Notes: generated from the letters alone by a model not told the origin. Counted from the first letter of the stretch, positions 32,058 through 43,313 are shown. The stretch: DNA of 64,000 bases from Aradus depressus (GCA_963662175.1 OY759219.1:23354908-23418907), one strand, 5' to 3'. Numbers and translations are program-made.

Positions 32058-32903
32058 CGACTTCCGATGGACGCTACAACACCCGATCTTCGGGGAGAAG
32101 GTTCCTAGCTGTTTATTATCGAAGAAACAAATATGTTGCTGTGATGAAACAAATATGTGCTTAATATCATTTGCTGTGGTCCACGGCGCGTCGTCCTTAT
32201 AAAATTTTTGGGTTTAATTATGAAAATATGTGTCAATACAATCGTTACAACGGCAGTTATTATACTTTTTATTTAATAATATATGTGTACATTTTTGATT
32301 GAAAAAATACTAGAGATATGTAAAATACAAAACAGTTCATCACATTACTCGAGGCCGAGATTTTGACTTAAATAAAATTTATATATATTGTTTACTTAAG
32401 AATTTGATGTGCTAAAATAAACTAAAACTGTGCCGCCTATCGCTAAGTACATATGTATTTTAGCTGGGAAAATGATCTCTCGACGCTGACGCTTGTGATG
32501 GGGCATTTTTTGTAGCTGCTTATAATGTCAGGTTGTAGATCCAATCCAATATCTTCACCATTTATGGCCGCATTGTACTTTTTGAGTTCGTCGTATCTGG
32601 GATTTTTTTCTCAAAACTGTTGTAAATTTGACGATTAACAAATTTTTACAATTTCAAACTAACTTTTGAAATAAATTTTCTAATTACGACAAAATATGCA
32701 ATTTTGACAAAAAAATTTAAAAACGTGCAATTCGTGCAAAATAAAATTTATATATATATAATTCAGGATGTCTTAATTCGTAAAAATAAATGATTTCAAG
32801 CAAGTGAAAAAAAAAAAAAAGCAACTGAACGATGACTATACCCACAGATGTAATCCGAGGATACAAACCATATGATGCATTGTACTAACGAGGTTAATTC
32901 CAA
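32058..32903. other. intron 1, no recognised gene
   Basis: AT-rich and unassigned. 'catagctgcttataatg'-like GC-poor sequence without landmarks. Confidence 0.4.
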
Positions 32904-33107
32904 ATGACAATTTCAGAAATGCCAAACGATTGCCATCTCATTTGTACCGAACACCTGTACATAACGATACTAAATCGAAAACCCAACCTAACAAAACTGA
33001 TGGGACGAATGAATCCAACTGAAATTGAAAAGTTGGTCTCATTCAAAGTTAATACGATCATAGATCCTGAAGCTCGTTATAGGCCAGGTACGTGGTGGAA
33101 TGGGTAG
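32904..33107 (+). CDS. uncertain 67-codon ORF or exon in intron 1
   Basis: The frame MTISEMPNDCHLICTEHL... is preceded by a possible acceptor (TTTCAG at 32911-32916) and contains a possible donor GTACGT (about 33087). Codon use looks protein-like ('RMNPTEIEKLVSFKVN'), but no family is recognised and the phases needed to join the neighbouring gene exons break that gene's frame choice. It may be an alternative exon, another gene's exon, or a decayed element. Confidence 0.25.
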   Translation: MTISEMPNDCHLICTEHLYITILNRKPNLTKLMGRMNPTEIEKLVSFKVNTIIDPEARYRPGTWWNG

Positions 33108-33534
33108 GCGTGGCACTTTGGATAATTACCAGACACTTCGGGTAATGACCCTTCTCACAGTTCTATTAGCAGTCTCTCTAAAGGTGAATTAATGTCACGA
33201 GAGCTCCCGATGGCATTAAAGGTAGCGTCCAATCTACCTAGGACTAGATAATTGTCTTGGAAATCCTTTCGAAGTCACAGAGATAAGTGCGAACGAATAA
33301 AGAGAGGTTCTAGGAAATGGTCGCGAACTACCGACATGTTGACTTTTACTAGTATAAAATTCTTAATTTCAGATAAAGAATTTTCTTTGGTTAAAGAGGA
33401 ATTCCTATAAATCATTAGTCATAACTTACTATTCATAACGAGGGCTCTGGTAATAATAATAATATTTATTTATTGAATGTATCACGAAATTTAGTACATA
33501 TATGTAGACCTTCAGATGGAATCTTTCATCATTA
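33108..33534. other. no recognised gene
   Basis: Continues protein-like, frame-broken sequence to about 33400, then an (AAT)n run and an R1 core remnant at about 33478 ('gaatgtatcacgaaattt'). Confidence 0.35.
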
Positions 33535-33703
33535 AAGGTTGGTCCCGAGCCTGTACGATGCCAGGGTTAAGGACCCCTACCCTAGGTGAATAAACCTAGG
33601 TTAACAAAAATAGGAACTCCCACTGTCGGGCTCCACCAGCGCACTTTCGTCGCTCTGATAGTAGGCGATGTGACGTAGTTAGGCTTTGAGTCAAAATAAC
33701 TAA
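33535..33703 (+). mobile_element. SINE1 copy, head lost
   Basis: Starts near 'ggtcccgagcctgtacgatg' and runs to 'gtagtaggcgatgtgac', with internal deletions. Confidence 0.8.
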
Positions 33704-34266
33704 CATGGTAATAGGACACGTCATAATTGTATACATTAAGATAGTGTAAAATTAGATACATAAACTAGATATTAACTCGTAGAGTCTGACACACATGTGA
33801 TTAGTAATTACAATGATATTAAAAAATAAAATAAAATAAAACTTTATATTTTGACGTGAAAACGTCTATTCGCTCGTTAAGCACAGTGATATAGTCGGTC
33901 AAACTTTCTTGTGTTACAAAATACCGTCAGATTTCAATCGACAATAACTACGAGACTAATAATGCGATAACAACGGTTGAGGTCACAATGGATAGAGCAT
34001 GTCTGTACGTGTTTGTTGTATAGTATTTGTTTTGCCTGTGACGTTGTCGGGCTAGTGTGGGCACCGGCGGATGATTGTTGCGAATTAGCGTTGTGTAAAA
34101 TTAGAAATTAGTGTAGCGTGATATCGCGATTAGATAGGACGTTGATTCAGGTGTCATTGTAAAGAGCTTGAGAAGCAATACTAGGACTCAAAATTAAACT
34201 ATAGAAATATTCGCCGAAATATATGTAAAAATCGGTATTAAATTGAAAATTGCAAAAAAATTAAAG

Positions 34267-34410
34267 ATGTCGTCTCATATGAATCATAAATATGCGCGGA
34301 ATTATAGGAAACGCAAATCAGGGGAAAGCTCGCATCAAAAGGAATTTAAAAAACCTAAAAAGTCTAGTGCCGAGCAAATGCAAGAGCTACGGCAGCATCG
34401 AAAAGAAAAT
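34267..34410 (+). CDS. uncertain 47-codon basic ORF
   Basis: The ATG at 34267 gives MSSHMNHKYARNYRKRKSG..., ending SAEQMQELRQHRKENEK and TGA. It is very basic and hydrophilic. 33950-34266 upstream is GC-richer, like a 5' leader. It resembles the short basic N-termini of some invertebrate transposon proteins, but no domain supports this. Possibly a first exon. Confidence 0.3.
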
Positions 34411-34482
34411 GAAAAATGATTTTATCCCGACGTTTTCACGGAAAATCTACGGCGTGGACCTTGACTACGCCTTAATGTTTTT

Positions 34483-34619
34483 TTTACGACATCCATAGTC
34501 CTGGGAGGGAGACCTATCTACAAAATAAAACTCTATCCTGAACGGGATTCGAAACAGAAACCATGGTGAGACCTTGACCAAAGCCTTACGCTCTAACCCG
34601 CACGGGAATCATGGCCCCT
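34483..34619 (-). mobile_element. SINE2 copy
   Basis: Reverse complement of the 30719-30908 family: 'acgacatccatag', 'gggagggag', 'cgggattcgaaac', 'gagaccttgacc', 'atcatggcccc'. Confidence 0.85.
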
Positions 34620-34737
34620 TAAATAATAAAAAATAAATGTATGTTTTCAATTTAATTAAAATAAAGACGAAATATTTTTCATAACTCTTCCGCAATTGTC
34701 TTTTTCATGATGATATTTAAAAGATAAAAGTTGTTCA

Positions 34738-35012
34738 GAGGTCGCCTGCTTACCTAGTCAACAACACGCGTTCGAAATCCGGTTGAGGCTCTGAGGTTTT
34801 TAATCTGGGAGGTAAAAGACCTTGATCAGGCCATTCTTCGGAGAGGAAATTGAGCGATGATCCAGAGTATGTTAGATACTCGTTAAAGACCCCTATCCAG
34901 GCTTGAGTAGACAACATTTAGGAGTCGGTCTCATATCAACCATAGCGATGAAAGACATGATAGTAGGCAATACGACCTCGTAGTTAAAGCCAGCATGAGT
35001 CAATTACTAACT
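34738..35012 (+). mobile_element. SINE1 copy, diverged
   Basis: Box B-like 'gcgttcgaaatccgg', then 'atctgggaggtaaaag', 'actcgttaaagacccctatc' and 'tacgacctcgtagttaaagc'. Confidence 0.8.
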
Positions 35013-35149
35013 GTAATTGATAACACTTCTGCTCAGATAGATAATATGAATTGACTTATCAACGATATATGAGATAAAACTAACCATCGCATTAAATAAA
35101 TACATATTCGATACTCAAATTTCAATTTTTTTTTTTATGCCTTCGGTTG

Positions 35150-35975
35150 GGTCCTCTCCTGAGGCAGGAGGTCACGCGGCCAATGACAATTCAGTCGTCG
35201 AGTAAGGCTGTCCGGCAAGGACCAACTGTTCGGCTGTGGCATGAACTTGTGTAGATGTTACGTTCAGATCTGATAGTGTTATGTTTGAAACGTATTATGA
35301 TTGTTCAAAGGATTTTTTCTTGAATTCTTTTGGTTTGTGATGGCTTGGCAGAGCCCCAGAGCTCAACGGCATACGTTCAGATAGGCCTGATAATGGTTTT
35401 GTAGTGTACCGTTGTGGTGTGTATAGATGAACATCTCCTCCCTCACTTTACAGTTTGTATGTAAAAAAATAAATAAAAGATTATCGATTGATAATCGATA
35501 ATCGATGTGAGAGATAACCTGGGAAAGGGAGAGAACCTTCCTGTGTGCTTTTTGTATATATATATATATTTCTGTGGAATCAGTCTACATGAAAGTGAAA
35601 CTAGTTATTTTTTTATTTTTAAACATATATCCTGTGAAATTATTCCCAGCACGGACGTACAGGATTAGTGAGGAGAACTCTGGGTTCCGTTGAGTATTTC
35701 CAGCAAAAATGTGCCATCCCGGTTGGAGGTATCAGTAACGGCACAGTAGACAAGTTTGTGTTATCTGTCTAGTAGTTTTTTCAGTAGTCTGCGTCTGTCC
35801 AGTCTGCGAAACATGTTTACTCCATGTCAGTCGTCTGTCAAGGTAGAGTCCTAAGTATCGTACATCTTTGTCATGTTTCAGAGGGACATTATTCAGCCAT
35901 ACAGTTGGCCCGTCACCGCGCCTCAAGGCGACTATTGTTTTTAATTTCAGTTTTGAGCCTACCTCTATCAAGACA
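35150..35975 (-). pseudogene. Jockey-like LINE reverse transcriptase fragment
   Basis: The - strand (35971-35732) reads VPLKHDKDVRYLGLYLDRRL then TWSKHV, the RT segment before the thumb. Further down, 35430-35300 reads TYAVELWGSAKPSQTKRIQ. Frameshifts separate the blocks. Confidence 0.8.
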
Positions 35976-36152
35976 CTAGCTCATAGGACTGAAGTTTTTA
36001 AAACGTTTATTATGATCTTACTTTTCTCAAAAATGTTTCTAATTTAATTTTGATAAAACAAATTTTAATCTTTAACTTTAATGATTGACATGAATCCGAC
36101 CCTACGTTTGTGCCCTAAGTTTTGCCTGTCCAGGTTTAGTTAGCCTAGGGAT

Positions 36153-36971
36153 TGTGATGTATAAAAAAACGATACACACATTAAAATGATTAAATTATTA
36201 ATGTTGAAAAATTAATTATATTTATTTTTCTATAAAAAGCAAATTTCTTTTAAAACAAATGAGTAAAAAAACAAAACACGACCATTTTTTAGTGTGTCTA
36301 GACGGGTCGAGGCCTGGGTTGAATGGAAACGGTCTGAGTGAACATGGAGACTGGTGTTTAGGCTTAAAATGTGATGAACTAAATAGAAGTGAATTGACGG
36401 TGAAATTGATCCTAAAAGTAGGTACTATTGTTTGTTTATATATGCCCAGGATTATATAACTTAAATTTAAAGAATGGCCAAAAAAAAAAAAAAAATTATA
36501 TCTATATAAACTATAGTTAAGAATTTACTTTTTAAGATTTTTCTTTTGATTTTGTTTGTTTCAATGTTTAGTTTTTTTTATTTTGTAATGTAGATGATTT
36601 AAAAGTTCTCGTAAATTCTATTATATTCATTTTCCCTGTTGGTCCAGTAAGATAATTTGAAAACCTTTGGATTAGAATTAATATTATTGAAAACAATTAA
36701 AAATGGCATCTCCTTAGAAATCCAAATGAAAAGTTTGTTAATTGAAATTTATTTAAATATACGTGCACTTTCTTCAAAATTGCACGTCTTGAACTTTATG
36801 TTGATATTTTTTAGGTCCCTTTTTGGAAATTACTGTAAAAATCAAAATTAAATAGAAGACCGGTTATAAAATTTCTACAGGATTGTAATTTATTGTTTAT
36901 TTAATTATTATTATTTTACTTATATTTTTTGATTTATTATAATTTTACATATACATTTTTTTTTTATTACA
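36153..36971 (+). mobile_element. solo LTR, 819 bp
   Basis: Starts TGTGATGTATAAA, ends TTATTACA, and is flanked by a perfect 4-bp duplication GGAT (36149-36152 and 36972-36975). The 3' block ('acgtgcactttcttc', 'aattgcacgtctt', 'aaatttctacagg') is shared with the LTRs at 13214 and 17618. Produced by LTR-LTR recombination in the usual model. Confidence 0.88.
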
Positions 36972-36975
36972 GGAT

Positions 36976-37599
36976 ACTAGTATTTCCGAATGATTATATA
37001 AATTCCCCAATACTTCTAATTTTTGAGGATACGCAGTAGGTAAAGGGTTGGCAAGCAGTATCCCAGTTTACCCCAGTCGCTCCTCCATGGTGGACTTGTG
37101 ATAGTATCTTTGTGTAGGTTGACTAAATAGATCCAGTCCCTAATCTGATCTTTTATCTTTTATTTATTAAACATTTTATTGCGTGGCTCGAGCTAACACT
37201 AAATGGATTAGTCTGAATATATTAACTTAAAAATGACGGAAAAAAGTTTTAAAGAAATAAAATATTTTTTTTTCTCTTTCTACCAATTTAGATTTTATTT
37301 TTCTAATTCAATTATGATTTTATAAATCGTGGTTTTGTATAACCATGTCACCATGATGTGATGTTTATTCATGAATCATTTGTGTTTGTCAGTAGGTCAT
37401 TTCATGTCTTCATTGTTGATCTAGAATGCCCTGGTTCAACGGGGCAAGTTCTATTTTGTAATCTGAGGACACATAACTTACCATTACTGATTGATTGATT
37501 GAATGCACATGTTTATTTTCATTCAAATAACTGTTTTGTGTTTAAAAGTAGTTTTCTTGATGTTTTAATCTTCTTCATAGATAAGAGTTAATTATTATG
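36976..37599. other. no recognised gene
   Basis: Unassigned AT-rich sequence within intron 1. No landmarks. Confidence 0.4.
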
Positions 37600-37800
37600 A
37601 CTTAGGGATTAACTGGGGGTCATATCGCCTACTACCAGAGAGCACTTTCGTCCTTCTGGTGGACATGAGCCCGACACTGCTGTGAGAGTCCTAAATACCT
37701 ACCTAGGTTTATTCACGAAGGGTAGGGGGCTTTAACGAGTAACTAACATTGAACAGCCATCGCTTAGCGCCTGATCCGAAGGTCGAAGTGCTCAGGTATT
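37600..37800 (-). mobile_element. SINE1 copy, partial
   Basis: 'tcatatcgcctactaccaga', 'gtggacatgagcccgaca', 'ccatcgcttagcgcc' in reverse SINE1 order. The head is missing. 37818-37880 next to it is a MITE arm ('ggttggtataaggatgtcc'). Confidence 0.8.
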
Positions 37801-37880
37801 CACAACATATGAAAAGAATTTGGGAGGGGGAGGAAGAGGGTGGTTGGTATAAGGATGTCCTGTAATGGCCATACCCTTTT

Positions 37881-38349
37881 TTATTTTTATTCTTTTTAAT
37901 AAAGACCCAACAATACAATTTGAACATTACTTTAAAATATTCCCATTTTGGACATATATTTTAAATTTTTGGGGTGCTTTAACATTGGCTGTATTGGTTT
38001 TATGTCAAACCTGAGGACATATCATTTTTGGGTATATTAAGAAAACGACTAAAATTATGTTTCAAAACTACATTTCGGGACGGTTGTCGACAAACCGGGC
38101 GAACTACGGAAAGTTATATTCCGTATAATATGTCTTTTATTTTTTTTCTACAACTTTTAATTGAAGAGATTTTTGATGTCATAAAAATGTGTTACGGTCA
38201 TAAAAGGACTTCATGTTTTTGCAGATCACTGTACCTCCCCCCTCTAAAAATGATTTTAAACTGGCATTATTGATTATAAGAAAGTTCTATTATGGTCGAG
38301 TAACATATATTTGTCTAATTCAATAATGATTTTGTAAATCGTGGTTTTG
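37881..38349. other. no recognised gene
   Basis: An 81-codon ORF at 38028-38273 has no recognisable domain. A short MITE-like arm lies near 38275. Confidence 0.35.
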
Positions 38350-39060
38350 TAGTCAGTTATTGTGACTCATGTCCGGGCTTTAAATACGAGGTCATATCGT
38401 TTCACAGGTTGTAAAATAAAATATAGTCTGACATCTCAGATTTTATTACGCTAGCCGTCTTTCGAGGTTGCCCTCATTATCAGACTGCCTGATAAAATCA
38501 TTTTGAAAACAACATAATTTAAAAAATTTGATTTATAAATTAAAATAAACGTATATAAAACTATATAAAAACAATTTAAAATTTCATGGATGTGGACAGA
38601 TATGTTATTCCTGTTCCCCATCTGAGTCACAACCTAGGTTCAATAGCTGAGGTTAATTTGTTGTTTTCAAAATGTTTTTTATCAGACTGCCTGATGATAG
38701 GGCAACGTCGAAATCCGGCTAACAAAAATTAGTAAAATTTGTGAGAGGTCACTCTATATTTTATTTTACAAAATGTGAAATAATCACTTCTCACTACACC
38801 AGCCATCTTAATATCAAGGTCATATCGTCTACTACTAGGGTCTTTCGTCGCTCTGGTGGACATGAGCCTAACTTTACTGTGGGAGTCCTAAATGCTACTT
38901 ATTCAGGTTTATTCACCTAGGGGTAGGGTACTTGACATCGTAAAAGCATGGGGCCATCGCTTAACGTCCCATCCGAAGGACGGTGTGCTCAATGGGTTTT
39001 CACCCCTCAGATTAACCCGCGTTCTTGAGCTCAATAAGCTAGCACGCTACTTCTGACCAA
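38350..39060 (-). mobile_element. SINE1 copy split by a nested element
   Basis: Tail and first body block at 38355-38400 ('ctcatgtccgggctttaaat'), the rest at 38817-39060 ('tactaggg', 'gtggacatgagcc', 'cgtcccatccgaaggacgg', decayed head). The two parts join without loss once the 38401-38816 insert is removed. Confidence 0.88.
38401..38816. mobile_element. inverted-repeat element with two hammerhead-like cores
   Basis: 416 bp flanked by a perfect 12-bp duplication AGGTCATATCGT (38389-38400 and 38817-38828). The arms (about 38404-38520 and 38655-38772) are inverted copies sharing 'ttgtaaaataaaatata' and 'attttgaaaacaaca'. Each arm holds a hammerhead-like core. On the - strand: CTGATAA, stem GAGG-GCAA-CCTC, GAAA (38460-38483). 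On the + strand: CTGATGA at 38691, GAAA at 38710, with a damaged stem. Variable-length duplications and such cores suggest a Penelope-like or retrozyme-type retroelement. No ORF is present. Helices I and III were not resolved, so ribozyme activity is unproven. Confidence 0.7.
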
Positions 39061-39196
39061 CCGGCTCTCTCTCATACGTTGTGTGTGTTTGTCATTGATG
39101 GTATGATAACTTGACTCATATATTTCAGTATTTTGTCCAGTTGATGTTCATTTTTTCAGATCCTTGAGGATCTTATATACTCTGTATGATGTACAG

Positions 39197-39375
39197 CCAG
39201 TATACGACAGAACCGTCTTCTGAAGCACCCCTGTACTCCGAAGGACTCATTGGATATCATGCTCACTGCTGTCTACGACCATACACAGGACAGTTTTCTG
39301 CCCAAACATTATGTCTACATTCAGCCAGATATCGTTGGATTGCCCACATACAAACTGTTGAAAAATTATCGACTG
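39197..39375 (+). CDS. host gene, exon 2 of 3
   Basis: Follows the acceptor TGTACAG (39190-39196) and ends before the donor GTAAGT (39376). In the frame set by exon 1 it encodes ASIRQNRLLKHPCTPKDSLD through LPTYKLLKNYRL without a stop; the other two frames give stops or atypical composition. Phase is 1 at entry and 0 at exit. A stronger-looking TTTTTTCAG 40 bases upstream would put stops in frame. Confidence 0.75.
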
Positions 39376-39539
39376 GTAAGTAATTTTAACTTTTTCTAAC
39401 TAGGCTTCTAAGCTATAAAAAAAAACTCATAGATGTACATAGAACAAAGTATTCGATGAATCTCCGTCAGTGTACTTTCTCAGCAATAATTGCACATTTA
39501 CGATGTTGATCTCTTTTCAAAGCCATTCGATCGTATTTG
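39376..39539. other. intron 2 start, unassigned
   Basis: 39460-39495 resembles the LTR 'gtgcactttcttc..aattgcac' block, but it is too short to assign. Confidence 0.3.
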
Positions 39540-39660
39540 ACTTATATACTCGTAGTGGCTTCTAATCCTCATACTAAACTTTGCGTCGATACATTCACCT
39601 TTCGGTAGTTGTGAGAGTATTTAAGTCGAGCCTGTCTTTCCTTCGACCGATTTCGCGTAA
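39540..39660 (-). repeat. R1 repeat
   Basis: 'atactaaactttgcgtcgat' and 'cgaccgatttcg' are R1 in reverse. Confidence 0.65.
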
Positions 39661-39682
39661 AATTAATAGTGCCATCCTAGAT

Positions 39683-39965
39683 AGCGGATTCGTAACCCGG
39701 CCGAGGCCCTTACTTTATTTATTATTATCTGGGAGGTAAAGTCCTTCGGATGGGACGTTAAGCGATGGTCCCGAGCCTGTACGATGTCAGATACTCGTTA
39801 AAGACCCCTTACCCTAGGTGAATAAAAAGTTAAGGTGGACAGAATTTAGGACTCCCACTGTAGGAGTTGAGCTCATTCTCACCGGAGCGACAAAAGTGCG
39901 CTGGTAGTATGCAATATGACCTCGTAGTTGTAGCCCGGGCATTAATCACAATAATTAACCGATAA
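39683..39965 (+). mobile_element. SINE1 copy, head truncated
   Basis: Begins in box B ('gattcgtaacccgg'), then the full body to 'tgacctcgtagttgtagccc'. Confidence 0.88.
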
Positions 39966-40014
39966 CATGTGACAGCTAAAAATCTTCTCCATTGACACTT
40001 TTCAGGCCTTGCAT

Positions 40015-40290
40015 AACGAGGTTTTCCAGATGAGAATCGTATATGCCAAAAATCGTCCTGAAATTTAGTTAATATTAGACGATTTCTTAATTTACACGAA
40101 AACGACTAGTCGTATCGAAAACTTGGTTCTTACCAAAAATGTTTCTTATTAAATTCCCAGTCGCTAGAGTCCTCAGATTTGAAATAGGATCAATATGACC
40201 AATGTTGTAGCGCACCAAAGAATAAAAAATAAATTTCCTTAGGAAATATTTCAAAATAATGTTTAAATTGTATCGTGGGCTTATAAATTA
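40015..40290. repeat. old dispersed repeat shared with 4921-5261
   Basis: See the partner copy for the shared blocks. Here all frames are interrupted. Confidence 0.5.
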
Positions 40291-40534
40291 TTATAATTTA
40301 TAAAATGTTTTTTTATTATTGGGAATTTAATTGAAAAATAATTTTAAAAAATATAAAAATATGTGTGGCCATTACAGGGCTTTCTTATACCAACCAAGCT
40401 TATAGACATTCTCTCCCCCTTCGGCCTCCTCAAAATTATTTCATACTGGCATTACTAAGTATAAGAAAGTCTCTCTCAGAATTACGCTGTACAATTGAAA
40501 AAAAAAAATACCGCTGAAGTCCACACATTATTTT

Positions 40535-40730
40535 CATAATAATAAATTTATTTCCATTAAATCAATACATGGTAGTAGGATACGTCAAAAGAATTTATAC
40601 ATAAAGATAGCTTATAAATTAGATTTATAACTACTTGTGTCTAACACATCTATGATTAGTAGTAATAACAAAACTATTAAAAAAATTAAAATGAAATTAA
40701 TAAAAACTGAACAAATAAATATGAGTATAT
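40535..40730. repeat. LINE 3'-end-like repeat
   Basis: 'aataaatttatttccattaa', then 'acatggtagtaggatacgtc', recurs at 33700, 43875, 44696 and 60045, as a common 3' UTR would. Confidence 0.55.
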
Positions 40731-40839
40731 AAAAAAATTAATACAAGATACATATATATTAAGTAGACTCATTTTTCAAATTAATGAAAATTAAGATAAC
40801 TATTTTTCAAAAAAAACTCTTCATAAGTGTCTTTATTCC

Positions 40840-40885
40840 AACGATGTTTCGGGACGTTCTTACGTCCCATCATCAGGTCCCAATG
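40840..40885 (-). ncRNA. candidate hammerhead ribozyme core
   Basis: The - strand reads CTGATGA (40876-40870), T, then a perfect 7-bp stem II GGGACGT-AAGA-ACGTCCC (40868-40851), then GAAAC (40850-40846). Both conserved boxes are intact. A 2-bp helix III (AC-AUC-GU) followed by U is possible; helix I is weak by eye. Hammerheads of this form occur in Penelope-like elements. Confidence 0.5.
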
Positions 40886-41156
40886 TTCGAGATATAGAAA
40901 AGAAAGAAAACAATGTAACTATAACAATATATGAAAAATAATATATAAATGAATAAATAAAACAATAACTTACATTGGACTGACCTTTAAGGTGTGGAGG
41001 AACTCTGCCCAAAAAAGAAAAGAAAAATGTTGACACAAGAGAAATATATAGTAATGCTAGAATGAAATGATTTTAGGAAGGGGGAGGTGGAGAGAGAGTG
41101 ATCTGTGAACGTGGTTGGTATAAGAATGTCCTGTAATGGCCATATCACATATACTA

Positions 41157-42410
41157 ATTCTTGGGTTGCAGGGATCGAAAAACGCATACATCTAAAATAC
41201 GAGCAGTTGTAGATCTTGATATTGTGCCAGTTTCGAAGAGACTTGTATAACAGAAACAGAATATGTTAGAATCCTGTTATAGACGTGAAGTGTTATATAT
41301 TTCTCATTAGAGAACAAGCCGTGATGGTAGCTCCAAAGACGGGCCTTTTCATTTATTACTTTTTTATTGGAGAGAGCACCGCCTCCAGCTCTGTTTTGGT
41401 CCTCTTTACTTTGTGTCACGGAGGGGTGAGCACTGATTGATGTCCCGATCACGAGGCATGTCCCAGTCTCGGCTCGTGGGTCCTGGCACAAAGCAAGTCC
41501 TCGTGATGCAACTTGACCCAGTCTCCTTAACGCTACTTCATCAATCTGGCTTAAATACTTTCTTATACCTTCTTATCCTCACCCACTTCAAACCCACAAC
41601 ACGCCATCCCATTTCATACTATACTCGTATATCATATTATGTCATCTTCTTTACCTGCAGTAGTCATTGGGGAGTATTATTCAAACGTATCGCTCGTCCA
41701 ACTCACCACTGCGGAACGTACACAATAATGAATGATTAAACAAAACATAGATTCGACATATCTTTTTTTTTTTTCAAATAATTCTTTATTTTGAATATTT
41801 ACAATCGGTATAAACCATAAGTAAATTTGATGAATTGCATTTAAAAAAATTGAAATAAAAATAAAAAAGAAGAAAAGAATGATAAATAAAATTAAATAAT
41901 ATATATATAAGATAATAATAATAAACAAAAAAAAATTAAAAAATAAATATTAAAAAAAAATGAAAAAATATACAAAATAATTATAGGTGAAAAAAAGAAA
42001 AAAATGCTATATAATAAAATAGTAATGGTCTATATGCAAATAATATAATAAATACAAAACAAAGAGAAAATATTAAATTAAGAAGTAATAAACATAAACA
42101 TAAAATATAATAATAAAGATAAAATCAAATCAACATGAAAGCCCTTCAACTCGAGACCCCTCGAAACCATCCCTCCAATTTAATGGATTTAATTTAATAA
42201 CATAAGAGATTTTAAGTTCATTATGTATGGTATATATATACCATGTATATATATACCATGCATGTAAGGTTGGACACATAGAAGGGTCCATTGACAAGTG
42301 TTCTCTAATGTGAAAAGTTAATAAATTTAATAAACATTAAATTAAAAATTTAAAAACCGACATGAAAAATTTGTTTTTTTGCTGAAACCTTATGAAGAGG
42401 GCTTTTTTGA
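41157..42410. other. intron 2, no recognised gene; very AT-rich
   Basis: 41750-42120 is almost pure A/T with no landmarks. 42228-42262 is a short palindromic 'ggtatatatatacc' pair. Short ORFs here are chance. Confidence 0.45.
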
Positions 42411-42431
42411 GGGGGGGGGGGGGGGGGGGGG
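42411..42431. repeat. 21-nt G tract
   Basis: Uninterrupted run of G. Confidence 0.95.
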
Positions 42432-42705
42432 AAGGGCTTGGCCTTATAAACATTTGAGCTCAAACTCCAGTCTCTAGCTGTAATAGAGCCGAGATCCCTA
42501 CAGAGGCTCTGATGAAACATGAATATCTTGGAAACGACATATCCGATTTCCACCAAACATGGCTAAAACCATCTCACAAAAACCAGCTTTTGAAACAAAA
42601 AAGCCGCTTTGAAATCGGTTCAGCCGTCTTGGAGCTACAATGCCACACACACACACACACAAAGACAAAGGCTTCAAACTTGTAACAGGTAAAGATTTCA
42701 ACATT
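42432..42705 (-). repeat. dispersed arthropod-type repeat
   Basis: On the - strand it contains (TG)n, then 'gctccaagacggctgaaccg' and 'ggtggaaatcgg'. This sentence-like pattern is common in arthropod repeats and is distantly parallel to R1. Confidence 0.5.
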
Positions 42706-43104
42706 TTTCCTACTCCAGTAGCACTAATTATTTTTTTTGTAAATAACTGATGGTGTGATAACCAAATGGTTACGAACGAGGGTTTTGTCGTTTCTTGTTT
42801 TAAGCGAATGTTTCTCTTGTGTCAACGTAATTGGCTTCTCTCCTCGTAATATCTACATCATTAATCTCTGGACCACCGATTTTGGAAAAGTGATGTCATT
42901 AGTGAAACTCTTATATATTTTTCAAACAGGGCGAGGAAGTATATTATCACAGCTACACATTATCACCCCTCTGTTGAAAAATAATAAACCATTTTATTTT
43001 TATCAAAACATTTATAAAGTCGGTCTACACTTTTATTTGTACCTTTTCTGGGCTCATATTTTTGAGGCTAAACGTTATATATGTACGCTCGAAAATGTGG
43101 ATTT

Positions 43105-43313
43105 AGTTAGTTATCGTGACTCATGCCCGGGCTTTAACATCGAGGTCATATCGCCTGCTACCAGAGCGCTCTTTTGTCGCTGGACATGAGCCCGACTCTA
43201 GAATGGGAGTTAAATTTTGCTTACACTAAATTTTTATTCACCTAGGGGTCTTAAACGAGTACCTGGCATCGTACTGGCTCGGGACTATCGCTTCTGAGGG
43301 CCTCGACCGGTTA
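43105..43313 (-). mobile_element. SINE1 copy, partial
   Basis: 'gactcatgcccgggctttaa', 'cgcctgctaccagagcgctc', 'gtacctggcatcgtactggc', then truncated before the head ('gggcctcgaccgg'). Confidence 0.88.

Larger units (their letters stand above)
40368..41156. mobile_element. palindromic MITE split by later insertions
   Basis: Left arm at 40370-40500 ('ggccattacaggg', 'ataccaacca', 'tcatactggcattac') and right arm at 41050-41156 ('gaatgaaatgattttagg', 'gagagagtgatctgtgaac', 'tcctgtaatggccat'). Material at 40513-41040 is foreign to the family. Confidence 0.65.

Noticed and set aside
39186..39383. 65-codon ORF starting MMYSQ as the coding frame of exon 2
   Set aside because: It is the wrong frame: the phase-matched frame set by exons 1 and 3 is open across the whole exon and has better protein character.
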